Under the pieces are notes generated by a model, which was given only the letters and a program-made list of their open reading frames with translations, was not told the DNA's origin and ran no database searches. DNA of 64,000 nucleotides from assembly GCF_027244095.1 (NCBI RefSeq), contig NC_069669.1, positions 10,504,501-10,568,500 on the forward strand. Reading direction: 5' to 3'. Shown here piece by piece: positions 25,629-40,200 of this stretch. The position numbers and the translations under genes are program-made. This DNA is from Hemicordylus capensis. Taxonomy: Eukaryota; Chordata; Lepidosauria; Squamata; Cordylidae. The first letter of the stretch is position 1. Each line of letters begins with the position of its first letter.

Positions 25629-28600
25629 CTGAGGGAGAGATAAGACAGTCGGGGGTCAGTCTCCACCAGAATCATTTCCTGCTATTTAGCAGTTTGCCAC
25701 AAGAGAACAAATTCAGAACCATCCTCACCCATATCTACACATCCTTTTATGAGCAAAGCTACATGGACAGAATTGTGGCCACAGCCTACACCCAGTACGA
25801 GACACACCGTGGGGTTTTTTTTTGCCAGGGGGGTGGGGGGGATAGATTATAAACACAAATTATTTTTATTTTATTTTTAAAGTAATGATTTCATCTCTTA
25901 GGACTTCCTAAAAGAGCTATACCCTCTTGGGAGTTCAACCATCTCTGCTCCTGTTCACAGACTTTTAGTCGCGAGCACCAACCACTTCCAAATGGGGACA
26001 TGCGAGACTGTCCTAAAGGCAGGACCGAACTTTCGGGAGCTGAAGCATCACATACCTCATTGGCTGCAGCTGCCATAGGAGTTGGGTGGTTAACAGAATC
26101 GCCTAGTGCAATGGCTAATCTGAGATCCTTCTGGATGTATTTCAGGTAGAAATCCGGTTTAAAGTTTCCTTGCAAGATGTCTGGAAGAGAAAGGGAACAA
26201 ACCCATGTTCACATTCCATTCTCCCAGGGGCTGTCAAAACTCCTCTCTCATCCCTTACAAGTTTCACAATCTCCAGTGTCAAACTCCACTCGCCTGAACA
26301 AATGAAGCCCCCTTATACCAAGTACCTCCCCAGGGCCAAAGGCTGGGGTCTTTCTCAGTGCTATATTCAAGATTCCTTAACTGGAGATGCCAAAGATTGA
26401 ACCTGGAATTTTCTGCATGCCAAGCATGTGTGCTCTACTACAGAATTACCACCCTCCCTTCCATTTTAGGACTAACTAAAAAGCCACCTAATTAGCAACA
26501 AGCAAAGTTTAACAGGTAACGTATCTGGCTTGGGTATGGGAGACCGAAATTGTCTCACTGAGGCAAATCCACCCCAAACCATGAAGGACATAAGAACAGC
26601 CCAGTTGGATCAGGCCCAAGGAGGCCCATCTAGTCCAGCATCATGTTTCACACAGTGGCCCACCAGATGCCTCTGAGAAGCCCAAAGACAAGGGGTGGAT
26701 GAGGACATGTCCTCCTTCCTGCACTGGAGGTGGCCTTTAGCCCTCCAACTAGTAGCCATTGATACACCTCTCCTCCACAAAGTTATCCAGACCCCTCTTA
26801 AAGCCATCCAGCTTGTTGGCTGTCAAGAGAATCCCACACGTTGCTTATGCATTGTGTGAAAAGGTACTTCTGTTGATTGGTTCTAAGCTTCCTGGCAAGC
26901 AATCTCATGGGATGACCCATGGTTCTAGGGTGATGTGAAGGGTCCCAGAGCAGTGCTTATTCTTGCCCCTTGGATTAAACCCCACTCTGCAGATGCTCAG
27001 CAACATTGTCCTGTGCAAGGGAGGAAGCGACGATTTTTAAAAAAAGAGGGGCGGGGGAGAGAGCGTGAGCGTGCTTTACTTTGGCACTTCTGGTCCAGGA
27101 AGATGCTGGCAAGCTGTCCGTGATTGAGGATATCCAGGAGGGTCTGCTGGGACTGGCCAGTCACTTGCGCTAGAGTCAGTCCTTCTGCTATTGTGGCCAT
27201 AAAGCTTCCTTGGACCATATTCACGATCAGCATCATCTTGGCAGCGTTGCCCACTTCCCCTGCAGAAAGAGGGACATCGTTGAAGAGCCCCCTGTGAGAA
27301 AAAGCAAGGCCCTACACCCTAGGTCTAGGCAATCCAAGCCTTCTGAAAGACCCCTCACTATTCCTTCCCTTGGAAACGGGGGGAGAGACTAAGGCTCCTC
27401 TCTCTTTCGAGTATCTACCCTTCAAAGCAGAGGCTTAGGATAGAACCTAACAAGGGCGGTCAAACTTGTGCAAAACCTCCAACAGTTGTGGAACTACAAC
27501 TCCCATGTTCCCCAGCCGCAATGAATTGTGGCTGGGAAAGATGGGAATTGTAGTTCCACAACTGTTGGAGATTTGCCCATCCCTGGTATTTAAAGGAACG
27601 TCTTCTTCACCACGAACCCCACCGCCCACTGAAATCATCAGGAAAGGTTCGTCTGCAGTTGCTCATCTTAACTGTGTTTTAATAACTTTTAACTTTTAAT
27701 TTTAATTGTGGAAATGTTTTAATCTTTTATTGGCTGTTTTTATTGTCCTGTAAACCGCCCAGAGAACTTGCGTTTTGGGTGGTACACAAATGTATTAAAT
27801 AAATAAATAAATACTCGGGGATGGGCCTTCTCCATTGCTGCCACTGGGCTTTGGAATGCACTCCCTGTTGAAATAAGAAACTCACCCCCCCCAGCCCCCC
27901 ATCTCTGGCAACTTTTTAAAGGGCAGTCAAGACCCATCTCTTCAACCCAGGCTTTTAATCAGATACTTTTTTAATCGTTTAAATATTGTTATTATAGTAA
28001 TTATAGTAATGTCCTTAATTTTATTTATTTCTAATTTTATTTTACTTTGTTTGCATTGTTTTATTGTAAACCACCCAGAGATGCAAGTTTTGGGCGGCAC
28101 ACAAATATGTCAAACAAACAAACAGATGATACATCAACAGAAGACTCTTTTCTGCAGCACCTCTTTCCGCAGAAACAGCTGAGGTCAACAGCTGCTTGCA
28201 TAGGCAGCTGCTTGCAGCCAATCAGCTGGGCTCCGGTCCGCAATTGGGAGCAAAAGCCTGTTTCTCAGAGAAATGACAAGGTTGTGGAACATAACTTGTT
28301 TGCTGTTCTCTTGCCTAACCTGTTCCTCTCCACCTGAGGATCACATGCTCCTCTCTACGTTCTGCAAAGAGTTACTTTCCCTTCTCAGAGCCTGAGCCTA
28401 GGCCAAGACAGGGGCACCTGAGCCACTGAAATCAGTGACTAGGATCAGCCTAGCCTTTCAGAACAGGAATGGAACATACGAAGCTGCCATATACTGAGTC
28501 AGACCACTGGTCCATCTAACTCAGGATTGTCTACCCAGACTGGAAGCGGCTCTCCATGGTTTCCAACAGGAGTCTCTCCCAGCCCTATCCGGAGATGCTG

Positions 28601-31600
28601 CCAGGGAGTGAACCTGGGGCCTTCCGCATGCAAGCAGGTGCTCTATCACTGATCTATGATCCCATCCCCTAAGGGAAGATCTGACGGTGCTCAAATCCAA
28701 ATGCAAACCAAGGCAGCCCCTGCCTAGCAGAGGGGGCAATTCATGCTCACTACCACAAGACCAGCTCTCCTCCCCTGGTTCTTACCTAGAAAAAAAGAGG
28801 TCTTCCCCATTGCTTGGAAGCAACTACTGCAGTCTTCATATAAGTCCCTGTCTCCAGCAGCCAAGATCAACAACATCCCATCGTTGGAAAGCTGTTGGTT
28901 CCCCGAGACTGGTGCTTCCAAGAAGCGACCACCCCTGGACACGATCACCTGGAAGAAAAGGGTGGGGGGGGGAGAGATAATCCTGGTTATGGGTACAAAG
29001 ATCACACAGAGGCTATATAAGTCAAGAGGCCAAACAGGAATGCAATACCATGTGGCCATCCTGAAATCCACCAGGAAATACAGAAAGCCCAAATACCCAC
29101 GATAGTATGTGTCTCTAGTCACCGGCTGAGCTGCTGTGATATTTAACATTGTTATAATGCCTATATAACTAGGTCTCAAAGCAATTCGTAGCTAATATGG
29201 AAAGTTCAAGCATGCTCAGGCCCTTTCAGGGGTCCGGGGAGGCTAAGGCCACTTTGGGTTTTTGAGGCCCCTAGTAAAAAAAAAAAAAATTAAAAAATCT
29301 GACAGGACACGTAGTCTAATCTTGTGTCATCAGAACCAATATATATTTTTAATCAATATTTATAAACATTTTTAACTCTTTAACATGACAAAATCTGTAA
29401 GAGTTTTTTAAAAATTGTGTCTTTTACCAAATCGCAGCTCGCTTGTTTAAAAGTGCAGCTCTTAGCTGAGAGAATGTGTCACATTTTGGGCTGACGGAGG
29501 TGCATAAGAAGTAGCTGTGAATGTTATCCAATGCCAGAAAATTAACAAGTAAATCCGAGGCCCCCTTTGAGCCTGAAGCCTTTCTGCACATTCTTTGCCA
29601 AATGACCCTGAACACACCACTCCTGCTCACGGTGGATAAGTTGGCAAAAAAAGTTGAAAAATAGTGTCGCTTCTGTGTGAGGGCCCCTTGGATTGAAGAG
29701 TGCAAGGGAGAGGTCCTATCCTGAGAGACGTCAGACCCCTCACTCCAGCAGGATTACCTGGGCTAGTTCTGTAACAGTGTCTGCATCCACAGTCGACATG
29801 TCCACGTAACACTTTCCTGGACGGATACCCTGGAGCACCCCACTAGGACCAAGCACCAGCTGTGGGAACAGAAGAGCGGTAAAGCAATAGGGTGTCTGCA
29901 AAGCAACGCCAACCCCACCAAAGCCAAGAGGTCTCCTCTTGCACAAGGGTGATGCTTTACACTAGTGGTGTGTATGGAACGGGCACCTGCTGGTTCAAAG
30001 GTGGTGAGAGAGGGGATATCTCCCCTTCGAACCAGCCGAACCGTTGGTCATTCGAACCGGTTCGTGCACATCCCTACTTTACACCAGGGAGGACCGGGGT
30101 GGTGTCAGGGCTCTGCCAGGACAGCCTTAAGGCCCGGATAGGTGGCAGAGTTGGCTGAAGGTCCAGCAGGGTGTGGAAGAATACAGTGTGCCATGGACTG
30201 CAGACGAACCAGAATTCATGCAGCCCAATGTCATGCCACAAGGCAGAATCTACTGCAGCTAACTTGCACGATCTTGCTGTATGGAAAGCAGGGGACGTAT
30301 TCTGCTGACTGTGTTGACATTGCAACACGAGCCCAGGCTGACAATTAGTTAGGCTGGCAGGCTGCTCAAAAGGCGAGGGGAGGTGGTGTGTGGTATGGAA
30401 GGGGAAGCGAGAGACGGGTCTCAGATCCTATGCACATTTTAAGTAGCTGGACTATAATGCTTCCCCTTCACCTGCTAGGTTCTTTTTGTGTTCCTTATCT
30501 TGCACAAATTATTCTGCTTTCTGTGCACTGCAAGGAAGGCAAAGAGTTAGGAAAGACAATAAAGCCCAATCACCTGGGGGAATGCGGGGGAGGGATGTCC
30601 TGAGCTGTGCCATCAGCATCTGAGATTTGATCATCGGCACCTGAGATTTGATCAAGCACTGACGTCTGAAGTATATTCCTACAGCTACGAGAGCTGGAAA
30701 CTTGCACAACAGACCCAGCCTTTATTGCTCCGTCTGTGACAATCAGATTTTTAGAGCATGATGTAAGGAAAGTACAGACAGGACTTGGCCAAGATTTCTT
30801 TGGTAAAGTTCTAGCTGACCTTAACCTGTGTGACTGAGGTTCAAACCCCACCTCTGGATGGCCTTAGCAAGTCACTCTCTCAGACTCTGTTCCCCCAACT
30901 GCAAAATAGGAAAAACAGTGACTTTTCACAGAAAACCACAAAATAATCCTCTAAAGCATTTTGCAACTTATAAGTGGCGCAAGCTGCATCAACAGCAGTT
31001 TCTGGTAACCTGTTTTATGTTTAAAGATAGTAGAACATACAGTGCTGTAGGGCCCAAACTAACTTGAAGGACTCTTTGGTTGTTTGATAGTAAAGTCATT
31101 GAAAGGAAATTAAGGATTTGGCTCCAACGTGTGGCAGAGAAAAACAACCTAGAAGTCAACCTTCTGCAAAAGCAAACTGACCTTGTCTTAAAGCAACATC
31201 TCCCACTCTTTTGAAACCTAGGGCACAGTTTTCCGGAATTAAGACGAGAAGGGCTCTCAATATATTAATTTTCTCCATTGCCTATCCATTGTTCTCAGAT
31301 CCATGTTTCTTGCAACTATGAAACAGTCCAAATTCTGTTCCCTTCTGCTGAGTCAGTAAAGAGCACAGGATTGAGCTTCCTGGGCAATGCTGATACTTCT
31401 GGGACTCTCCTGCACCAACTGCATGAGGACTCCATGGGGTGACCTTGGATCACCATTCAGAATGTTGTCATTTTAGATGGTGAGCCCTTTGGGGATGGGG
31501 GCCCATTTTATTTATTTATATCGATGTAAACCGCTTTTGGAACTTTTACTGAAAAGTGGCATTTGAATACTCGTCGTCGTATTCGTCATCTGCCGAGGTG

Positions 31601-34600
31601 ATGGAGAGGGAGAGAAATACAGCCCAGGACCTTCCTGCTCCAGGGCACTGAATGGAGATGTGCCTCACAGGGTGATGATGCTTTATAAGGCAGCCACTTT
31701 TGCAGCACACCCTTCAAGCATAAGAAGCTGCCATATACTGAGTCACACCACACCCTTCAAGCATAAGAAGCTGCCATATACTGAGTCACACCATTGGTCC
31801 ATCTAGCTCAGTATTGTCTACACAGACTGGCAGCGGCTTCTCCAAGGTTGCAGGCAGGAATCTCTCTCAGTCGTATCTTGGAGATGCTGCCAGGGAGGGG
31901 ACTTGGAACCCAGATGCTCTTCCCAGAGCGGCTCCATCCCCTGAGAAGATCTTACAGCACTCACACTTCTAGTCTCCCATTCATATGCAACCAGGGCAGA
32001 CCCTGCTTAGCAAAGAGATCAAGTCATGCTTGTTACTGTTAAGACCAGCTCCCCACCCTGAGACCTATTTATTGGTTGCATCTGTAGCTATCCCCATGTC
32101 AGTCATTGGGATAGCATATTTAGGCACACAGGAAGCTGCCTTCTACCAAGTCAGACCCTTGGACTATCTAGCTCAGTATTGTCTACCCAGACTGGCAACA
32201 GCTCCTCCAAGGTTGTAGGCAGGAGTCTCTCTCTCAGCCCTGTCTTGGAGATGCTGCCAGGGAGGGCAATTGGAACCTTCCGGCTCTTCCCAGAGCGGCC
32301 CCATCCCCTGAGGGGAATATCTTGCCGTGCTCACATGTTGTCTCCCTTTCAAATGCAAACCAGGGCTGAGCTTGCTTAGCAAAGAGGACAATTCAAGCTT
32401 GCTACCACAACCTCCCCCTGTTAGGAAGCTATTATTAGCATTTAAAAGCAGGAGCTGTATTTTGCAACCTCTTAGAATGATGTAGAACAAATAACCTGGA
32501 ATAACCTGGAGGAGTTATTCATGTGGAGCCAGCCACAGAATAGTTTTGGGAAGATCAGTTCAGCATACAGGAGGAGAGGAGAAAGGAGAGGAGACAAGGA
32601 AAAAGAGGTAACCCTTACATCCTTGGCTGCCTTTGGATCAGAGACACAGGCAAAAGTGATGTCGCAGGTGGAGACCACTTCAGCGGGGGTTCTTCCCAGC
32701 CGTGCCCCCTCCTGGATGAACAAATCACACTGCAAAAGTCACAGACCCACATGTAAGAAACACACTCCAGTGGACAAGGCTGGCCACCCTGGCCTCTGCA
32801 CTGCCAGGAAACCTGACATGCCCGAGGGAGGGCTGCAGTCTGCATCAGGTGGACAAGGCTGTGCTTACACGTGGGCTCCCCCCGTTGATTTATTTAACAC
32901 ATTTATATATCGCCCCAAACGCAAGTCTCTGGGCAATTTGCAACAAAATAAAAACAAGTTAAAAGGTTAAAACATTAAAAGTATTAGAAACTATTAGGAA
33001 AGTCAGGTTAAAGTGAAACTATGTCAGAATAACCTGCTTTCTAGAAAGGTAGCCTTCTGCCTTCTCTTTGTGGCAGCAACCCTCAAGTGGCATTCCTGAG
33101 AAACTGGAGGTTCCATGGAGCTTTAAATCATAGAAAACAAATTTTAAAAAACCACCACCAACATCAGACTAAGAGCCTGACCACACAGGTGTGTTTCAAA
33201 GAGTCGCCTAAACACAACCTGAGATGGGGAGGTTATGATTTCACTTGGGGGGGTTGCATCCCGGAGCCCTGGGGCAACCCTCGAGGGCCGGTGGCAACTG
33301 CAAGCGGACCGCCACCGATTATCTTAATAGGCGGCAGGGTTCATCAAGGTGAGGGCACTCTCTCAAATGCCATGGGCCCAAGCCGTTCACACATGCCACA
33401 CAGCTACTTTGCACGAGCATCCACTGCTTCAGAGTGCAGCAGGATGAGGGCATGGCTATCTTGCAGGCAACAGGGCATACACTTGGGTGCACGCCACACC
33501 TAATGGAGAAAGCCGTGGTTGCTGCTGCTCCAGAGCCAGGAGGCCTCGTAATCTATTCCTCTCTGTTTCTTGCCAGACCCTCTTACTCGTGCCTTCTGCC
33601 TCTTGACTGCTCTCAACCAGGCAGGATAGCAAGAGGCCAAGGACGAGAGAGACACATTATTTAACATATTTTTATACCGCCCCAAACTTACGTCTCTATC
33701 CCCTCCGCTATTCCTAAACAATCTGGGGCCCGGTCATTTCTCTACCAGACCTGGGCACCAAAATGACATGGGCACCGCTGTTTCATCATAGATCCCCGAG
33801 GAAAGCTTTTGCCACCAGACCCAAAGATAGCATAGACTGGTGGGGGAATGAAGCCAAGGAAAGGAAAAGGGTTACCATGGCTACTAAGAACTAGTGTGAT
33901 GATTTAAGCTAGCTTTCTCACAGCAACAGTGGAGCTCAAAACACATCCTTCCAGCAGTTATGCTGACCGCGACTGGCAGCAACTGCCTCTCTATCCCTCC
34001 TCAGCACAGCAGCCCTTCAGGGGCCGTTGCTGGGGTCGATCTCAAGTTTCTTTTTTAGACCGAGAGCCCTTTGGGGGCAGCGAGCCATTTTATTTATTTA
34101 TCTCGATGTAAACCACTTGGGGAACTTTTGCTGAAAAGAGGCATATAAATATTAGCCATATCCGTAGATGTACTTTGCCCAAATGGCTCATCTCGTACCA
34201 TGCCCCTAGCACAAACTTGGCAAAACCCATGGCCCAGCTCTGGCTGAGGGAAGCAACTCTGTGCCCTGCTTAAGTGGCTTTCCTTGCAGACCACGGTGAC
34301 CCAGCCCAGCCATATGTTCCGCGATCACCTCATGCTTTCCGGGAAATAGCTCACCTTCTCGGCAGTCCGGTTCCAGACTGTAACGGTGTGACCCATTTTT
34401 AGTAAATTGGAGACGATGCCGCTCCCCATCAGGCCGAGGCCAAGGAAGCCTATCCTGGGTAGGGGGAGAGATTGAGAGAGAGAGAGTGTCAGAAGTCTGT
34501 CTAGAAAGGCAGCTGGTCTCCCTTCAGGGTAGAAGCACCTGATCCAAACCTCATGGAGAGAAAAGCAGAGAGCCAAGGAAAGCACCAAGACACATTGTTC

Positions 34601-37222
34601 ACAAGAACTGCAGGTTTCTTGCGAGAACCGACATTCTCAGGAGGAAACAGATTAAGTTCCAAACTGCCTTCCAGTGTGCCCTCTAACAGACATTCCCAGA
34701 TGTTGTTGACTACAACTCCCATAATCCTCAAGCAAAAGCCATTGCAGCTGGGGTTTCTGGAAGTTGTAGTCAACAGCATCTGGGAATCCCTGTTAGGAGG
34801 AACACTGCTGCCTTCTACCGAGTCAGACTATCGCTCCATCTAGCTCAGGATTGTCTACTACACTGACTGGCAGTGGCTTCTCCAAGGTTTCAGGCAGGAG
34901 CCTCTCCCAGCCCTACCTGGAAATGCTGCCAGGGACTGAACCTGGGACCTCCTGCATGCAAAGCAGATGCTTTCCCACTGAGCTACGGCCCACCCCTCAA
35001 GGGGAACACCTTACAGCACTCACACGTAGTCACCCATTCAAATGCAAACCAAGGCAAACCCTACTTAGCAAAGCGGACAACTGACACTCTCCACCACAAG
35101 ACAAGCTCTCCTCCTGCCAATATCTCTACTCAACCAACATTGCAACTTTACTCTATGCAGCACGTACTAGCACACTATCTTGACTTGGAGGCATTTCTTT
35201 CTGCTGAGCAAGATAAGCAAACCTCCTCCTAGAAGGACAAGGTTCATTTTGGGAGCCACCCATCCAAGGAGGCCCATAGGAGAGAACTGCATGCACACAG
35301 AAGCCAGAGGAAGCAGAAGAGGACTAGCAAAGAAGGGTGGAAATTGTCCCAGGGTGGGTATGCAAGAGACACAGGTTCAAATCCAGCTCAGCTATGAAGT
35401 TACCGTGGGGTAATTCCCTCTTTCAGTATATCTGCTCCCGAAAGTGGCTTTCTTACAGGAGAAAACCTCTCCATCCACTTGATGCACATTGTGCCTAGTT
35501 TCATGCACCTTTATCACGTCCCTCCGATACCCACCTGCTTCCTAAACTCAAAGGCTCAAACACTGTAGGCTTTCCTCATTCCAACTTCCATTCATTCGTC
35601 AGTGGCTTTACAAGGAGAGGAAGCCACTGCTAGCAGGTGAAATCCTTACACAACCCATTGCTCGAGGGAAACAGTCCTGCTGCAGATGGAGCTAGCTGGA
35701 TCCTATGCACACTTGCCAGCAAAATATAAAGAACGACCTGGCGGCAACGAAGAAGTCCCTCCCCCACCCCCGGAAAGCCACCCGCAGTAGACGCAACTAC
35801 TGTGCCCCAATGCAGGCTTCTCAAAGCTGATCCGAACCAAGCAGGCGCACCCTCATTTTAGCTTCCTGTATGTCTGCCGTTCGGCTCAGAGCTGGCGGCA
35901 CTTGATGAACTCAAGGAAACCAATCTGAAAGAGTTGTGGCCAAGCCACTGTGAGGACGGCGCCGCCGCCAGGGCTCGCCTGGATTGCACTTCTCAGCGTA
36001 CAAGTCGGGATGGGAAGCGAGTTTACCTGAATGCCTTCATCGTGGCTTCGGCTTCCCTTCAGCAAGCCTGAAAGACTGACATCCCGAGATGGCTGCAGCC
36101 ACACACAGAGGCCGCAGCGAAGGGGGAGGGAAATTGCCTCCGAGGGAGAGGCAGGAAGTGCAGCTGGGGCTCCTGTCACTGTGGGGAGGAGGAGGAGGAG
36201 GAGAGGGGGAAGCACAGGAAGTGCCAGAAGACACGCGTATTGCCGAGCGCCGTTCCTGGGAGGTAGGAGGGTCCTGCCTCTTCCCCTCCTTCTGCTGGCT
36301 TGGAGTTAGTGGTTAAGAGAAACTTGGCCATCTGATTCGCTAGGGGGAGCGATGCAATGCTGACTGGGTGGGTCTTCACCCACCCAGACAACTCCTGGCA
36401 GAGTCTTGCAACAATGCCGGCCACAACACACTTTTCAAAGGCATTCACCAGATCAGGAGAGAGACCTGCTGGAATACCCAGGAAGCCTTAGGCTAACTTG
36501 ATCACAGCTGCACCCCAGGGAGACACTGAAACACAGGAAGCCGCCTTCTACCGAGTAGACCCTTGGTCCATCTAGCCCAGTACCGTCTACCCTGACTGGC
36601 AGCAGCTCTCCAAGGTTTTAAGCAGGAGCATTCTCCAGCCCTACCCGGAGATGCTGCCAGGGAGTGAACCTGGGACCTTCTGCATGCAAAGGAGATGTTC
36701 TCCCATTGAGCTCCGGTCCTCCCCCAAACCAAGGAAGCTGCCTTATACCGAGTCAGATCATTGGTTCATCTAGCTCTCTATTGTCTAATCTGACTGGCAA
36801 CAGCAATCCAAGGAGTCCCTCCCAGCCCTACCTGGAAATGCTGACCAAGAACAAACCGGGGATCTTCTGGATGCAAGCACACAGATGCCCTCCCACTGAG
36901 CTATGGCCCCATCCCCAAAAGGGAATATATTTCCGCACAATACATGTCACCCAACCACCTTGGCCGTTTGCTTTGGTGTCCCCTTATCCAGCCCTCTATG
37001 CACACCCCACAGGCTATCAGACATTAGTCCTTCCAAGTGGAGGGGCAGACATCTGAGCACTAAGCTACTGGGGGCACCACTTATCCAGGCATCTTGAGCT
37101 GAACAAAATAGAGGCTTCCGAGGTTCACGGTGAAGGGGTGGGCAAGGTTACTGGTCTGAATTTAACCGGACATTGGCAGCCTCCTCAAGTCAGAAGCAAC
37201 CATGGAAGGGTTCAGAATGAAT

Positions 37223-37253
<31 letters not shown>

Positions 37254-40200
37254 GGAGGGAGGGAGGCAGAGCAGCTCTTACTTTTTGTCTGTAGGAGTGA
37301 TGCTGCCATTGATGGCTGTGCTGTCTGCTGCCTGGATGGACGTGGACCCGGTTTCCTGTGAGGAGAAGAAAAAACCCAGAAAAGAACCTTTGGTTTTAGA
37401 GAAACAGGCAGGCTCTCGAGAGCTCAGGGAAAGGAAGCCCCAGCAAAGTCGGCTGTACCTCTTCACACACTTTCAGCTTCTTTGTGATGGCTTGATAGCA
37501 GACCGCCGGCTGCATGGAGAGGGAGAGAAAAGCAAACGTGCCCGGGGTCAGTACAGCAAGCCCTTCCACCCTCTGGCAGGGCAAGCACACCACATCCTTT
37601 GCACCAAGCAGAGATTCATTATGAGCACAGCAGCAGGGACCCTCACTCTGAGCCACCTTGCAGCTCTTTCTGCTGCAGGGTACCACAAGCCTTTCCCCAC
37701 TCAAGCCCTTTTACCAACTGCAGAGCCAGATACACAGCACACAGCCTAAGGCCACGCACCATCTTTACAGATGTTCAGGCACCAGGCTAAGGATTCTCTA
37801 TCTAGCCAGGCTTTTAGTGAACAGCAACTGACAAGTTTTTAAGCTGCTTTCTGCCTCAGAAAAGGGATGGGGCCGTAGTTCAGGGGCAGAGCGCCTGCTT
37901 TGCATGCAGGAGGTCCCTGGTTCAAACCCTGGCTGCATCTCCAGGGTGGGCTGAGGGATTCCTGCCTGCAACCCTTGGAGGGCCGCTGCCAGTCAGTGTT
38001 GATGATACGGAGCTAGATGGACCAAGGGTCTCACTCACTATAAGGCAGCTTCCTATGTTTGTGGGGTTTTCTGGTGCCTTTTTTTTTTTTAATGGTTTTT
38101 AGGGCTTATACAAATTTGCATTGTTTTTATTGCCTGGCATTGAAAGCTACCTTGGAAGTTTTAATTGAAAGGTGGGATACATGTGTACATTCTTATAGAT
38201 ACATTGCAAACACATCAGCAAAGAAAGGCAGAGGTATCCCACAGAAAACTATAACTAGATGTGGTCATGATGAACAGATACCCCCAACTCCTTTAATCTA
38301 GGACGGAGGAATTATAAGGGGAAAAAATAAATATATGGGGATGTAACAAATGGCACGTGAAAAAGGCCCCGAGTAGCCCCCTTCTCAAAGACTTGCAGAG
38401 GCATCTCTAGCCCGATTCAGACATTATGCTGTACAAGTGTCTGTACACTTGTACATGTGTTTGTGTGAGTGACTGTACCTGCACTTATTTTAAAAGTGAA
38501 CCCGGATACAAGTCCCTCCAATGCATGGAATGGACAGGAAGTGTACTCCTGCACTTGAATGACTGTACAATCATGTGACAGAGTTGAGCATGACATCTGA
38601 ATAGGGCTAGTGTCTTCTCGGTTTCTAGCAACCTGCCCCCTGGCTGTTGGGAGTCCCCAAAATTTTGCAATCCACAACCAAGACGACCAAAAAGGGTTCC
38701 ACCAAACATGCAGGAAGTTCTGAAAGAACATTCCCCTGGAATGGAACCCACCTAGAAAATGCTGCCTGTTGAATCAAGAATTTCCATTAAATAAAATTTC
38801 TGTTACATTTCTATTCTAGAAAATTTAATATTTCCCAAATTACATTTAAATGTGAGTTCTATTCCAGGGCAAGGGTCTCTCAGAACTTCTTACCCCAAAA
38901 TGACACCACCCCCCACCCCACACACATCTGACTAAGTCCTTGCCATCTGGATGAAATAGATCCATGACTGCAGAGGGCCACGCTAGCTTAACTCGCTATG
39001 TCCAAACCTACGCTTCTAAGGCTCACCTTCTCCGTCTGGCTAAGCAGGAAGTGATGGAAATGTGGGTCGCCATCCTTCACAGGCTGAAATGGCAAAGCGG
39101 CAAACTGAGACACGGAGATAACCACACTTCAAGCCTCTAAATGCATGCTGAGTGGGTGGCCGCTGCCTTCTCGGTTCCAAGAAAACTCCTCAATATTTTC
39201 CTGAGGCTAAATACAGTCTTATTTATCTCTCTACCTAGTTTAGGTTGCCTGGATAATTATGCCTGGCAGCAGAGGTGAGAACTAGAGAGTATCTGAAAGA
39301 AAGAGGCTGGGGAATTAAGCCGGCAAACAACAGACAGGAGGGAAAACATCCTGGATGTGGCACACTTTTGGGCCGGTTACTGAAAATAAACCACCCATAG
39401 CAGAGTGTGGAACAGTGCTTAGATTTGAGGAGGCAGTTAGCGGACCTGAATGAAAGCCAAAAGCCTTAACCCAACTCCCTCCCATTGCAGCCACATCATG
39501 GGCCTCCCCTCTGTAGCCTTCTAAAAACAGCAGCTGCGGGGGGGGGGGGGATACTAGGCCCACTCTGGCCCTCCCACAACTCAATCAATTTATTTCAGTC
39601 ATTGACCAAAAATATTACACTACACAATAGCCAATCGCAATTTACATAAAATGTGACAAAACCTGGACACTACATGGTTTACTACTGAAAATCTGATCTC
39701 TTAAGTACGAGCCTTTCTGAATTTTAGCAACTTCAGACTGTAAATCAATGTCGGAAAGACATTGCTTGATAACTTTACCCACAATATCATGCCCCGCAAC
39801 TCAAGCACAGAAAGTATGCTTAAAAATTACTCCTCTGGACAGACTTTCACATATCCCATGGGACCACTTTCCAGTCTAAACTGGACCCATTTGAAAACAA
39901 TTTTCTGTCTGAGGCTGCAATCTTAAGCCCATCTCTTAAGAAGTCAGTCCCACTGAAAAAGGTAAGACTTGCTTCTGTTTAAGACTGGGCAGCAGACGAT
40001 GCCCTTCATTCAAACAACTGCATTACCCAAAGTTCTAGAAGTGGGTTCAGGGCAGGAGAACGTTGCAGTGCAGTGCATACTGCAACATTTCCAAAAAGAG
40101 ACAAAGATTAGATGAGCTGTTTCCTTTACAGGGCACATAACTAGGCAACACGATATATGGTATTTTAATAGGGTCAATATGTGGCTTTGTGCTCCCATGA

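Noticed and set aside
37866-37935. Possible tRNA gene
   Set aside because: A and B boxes are present, but the sequence continues into the SINE body and tail, there is no cloverleaf with an acceptor stem, and the same head recurs in many SINE copies.
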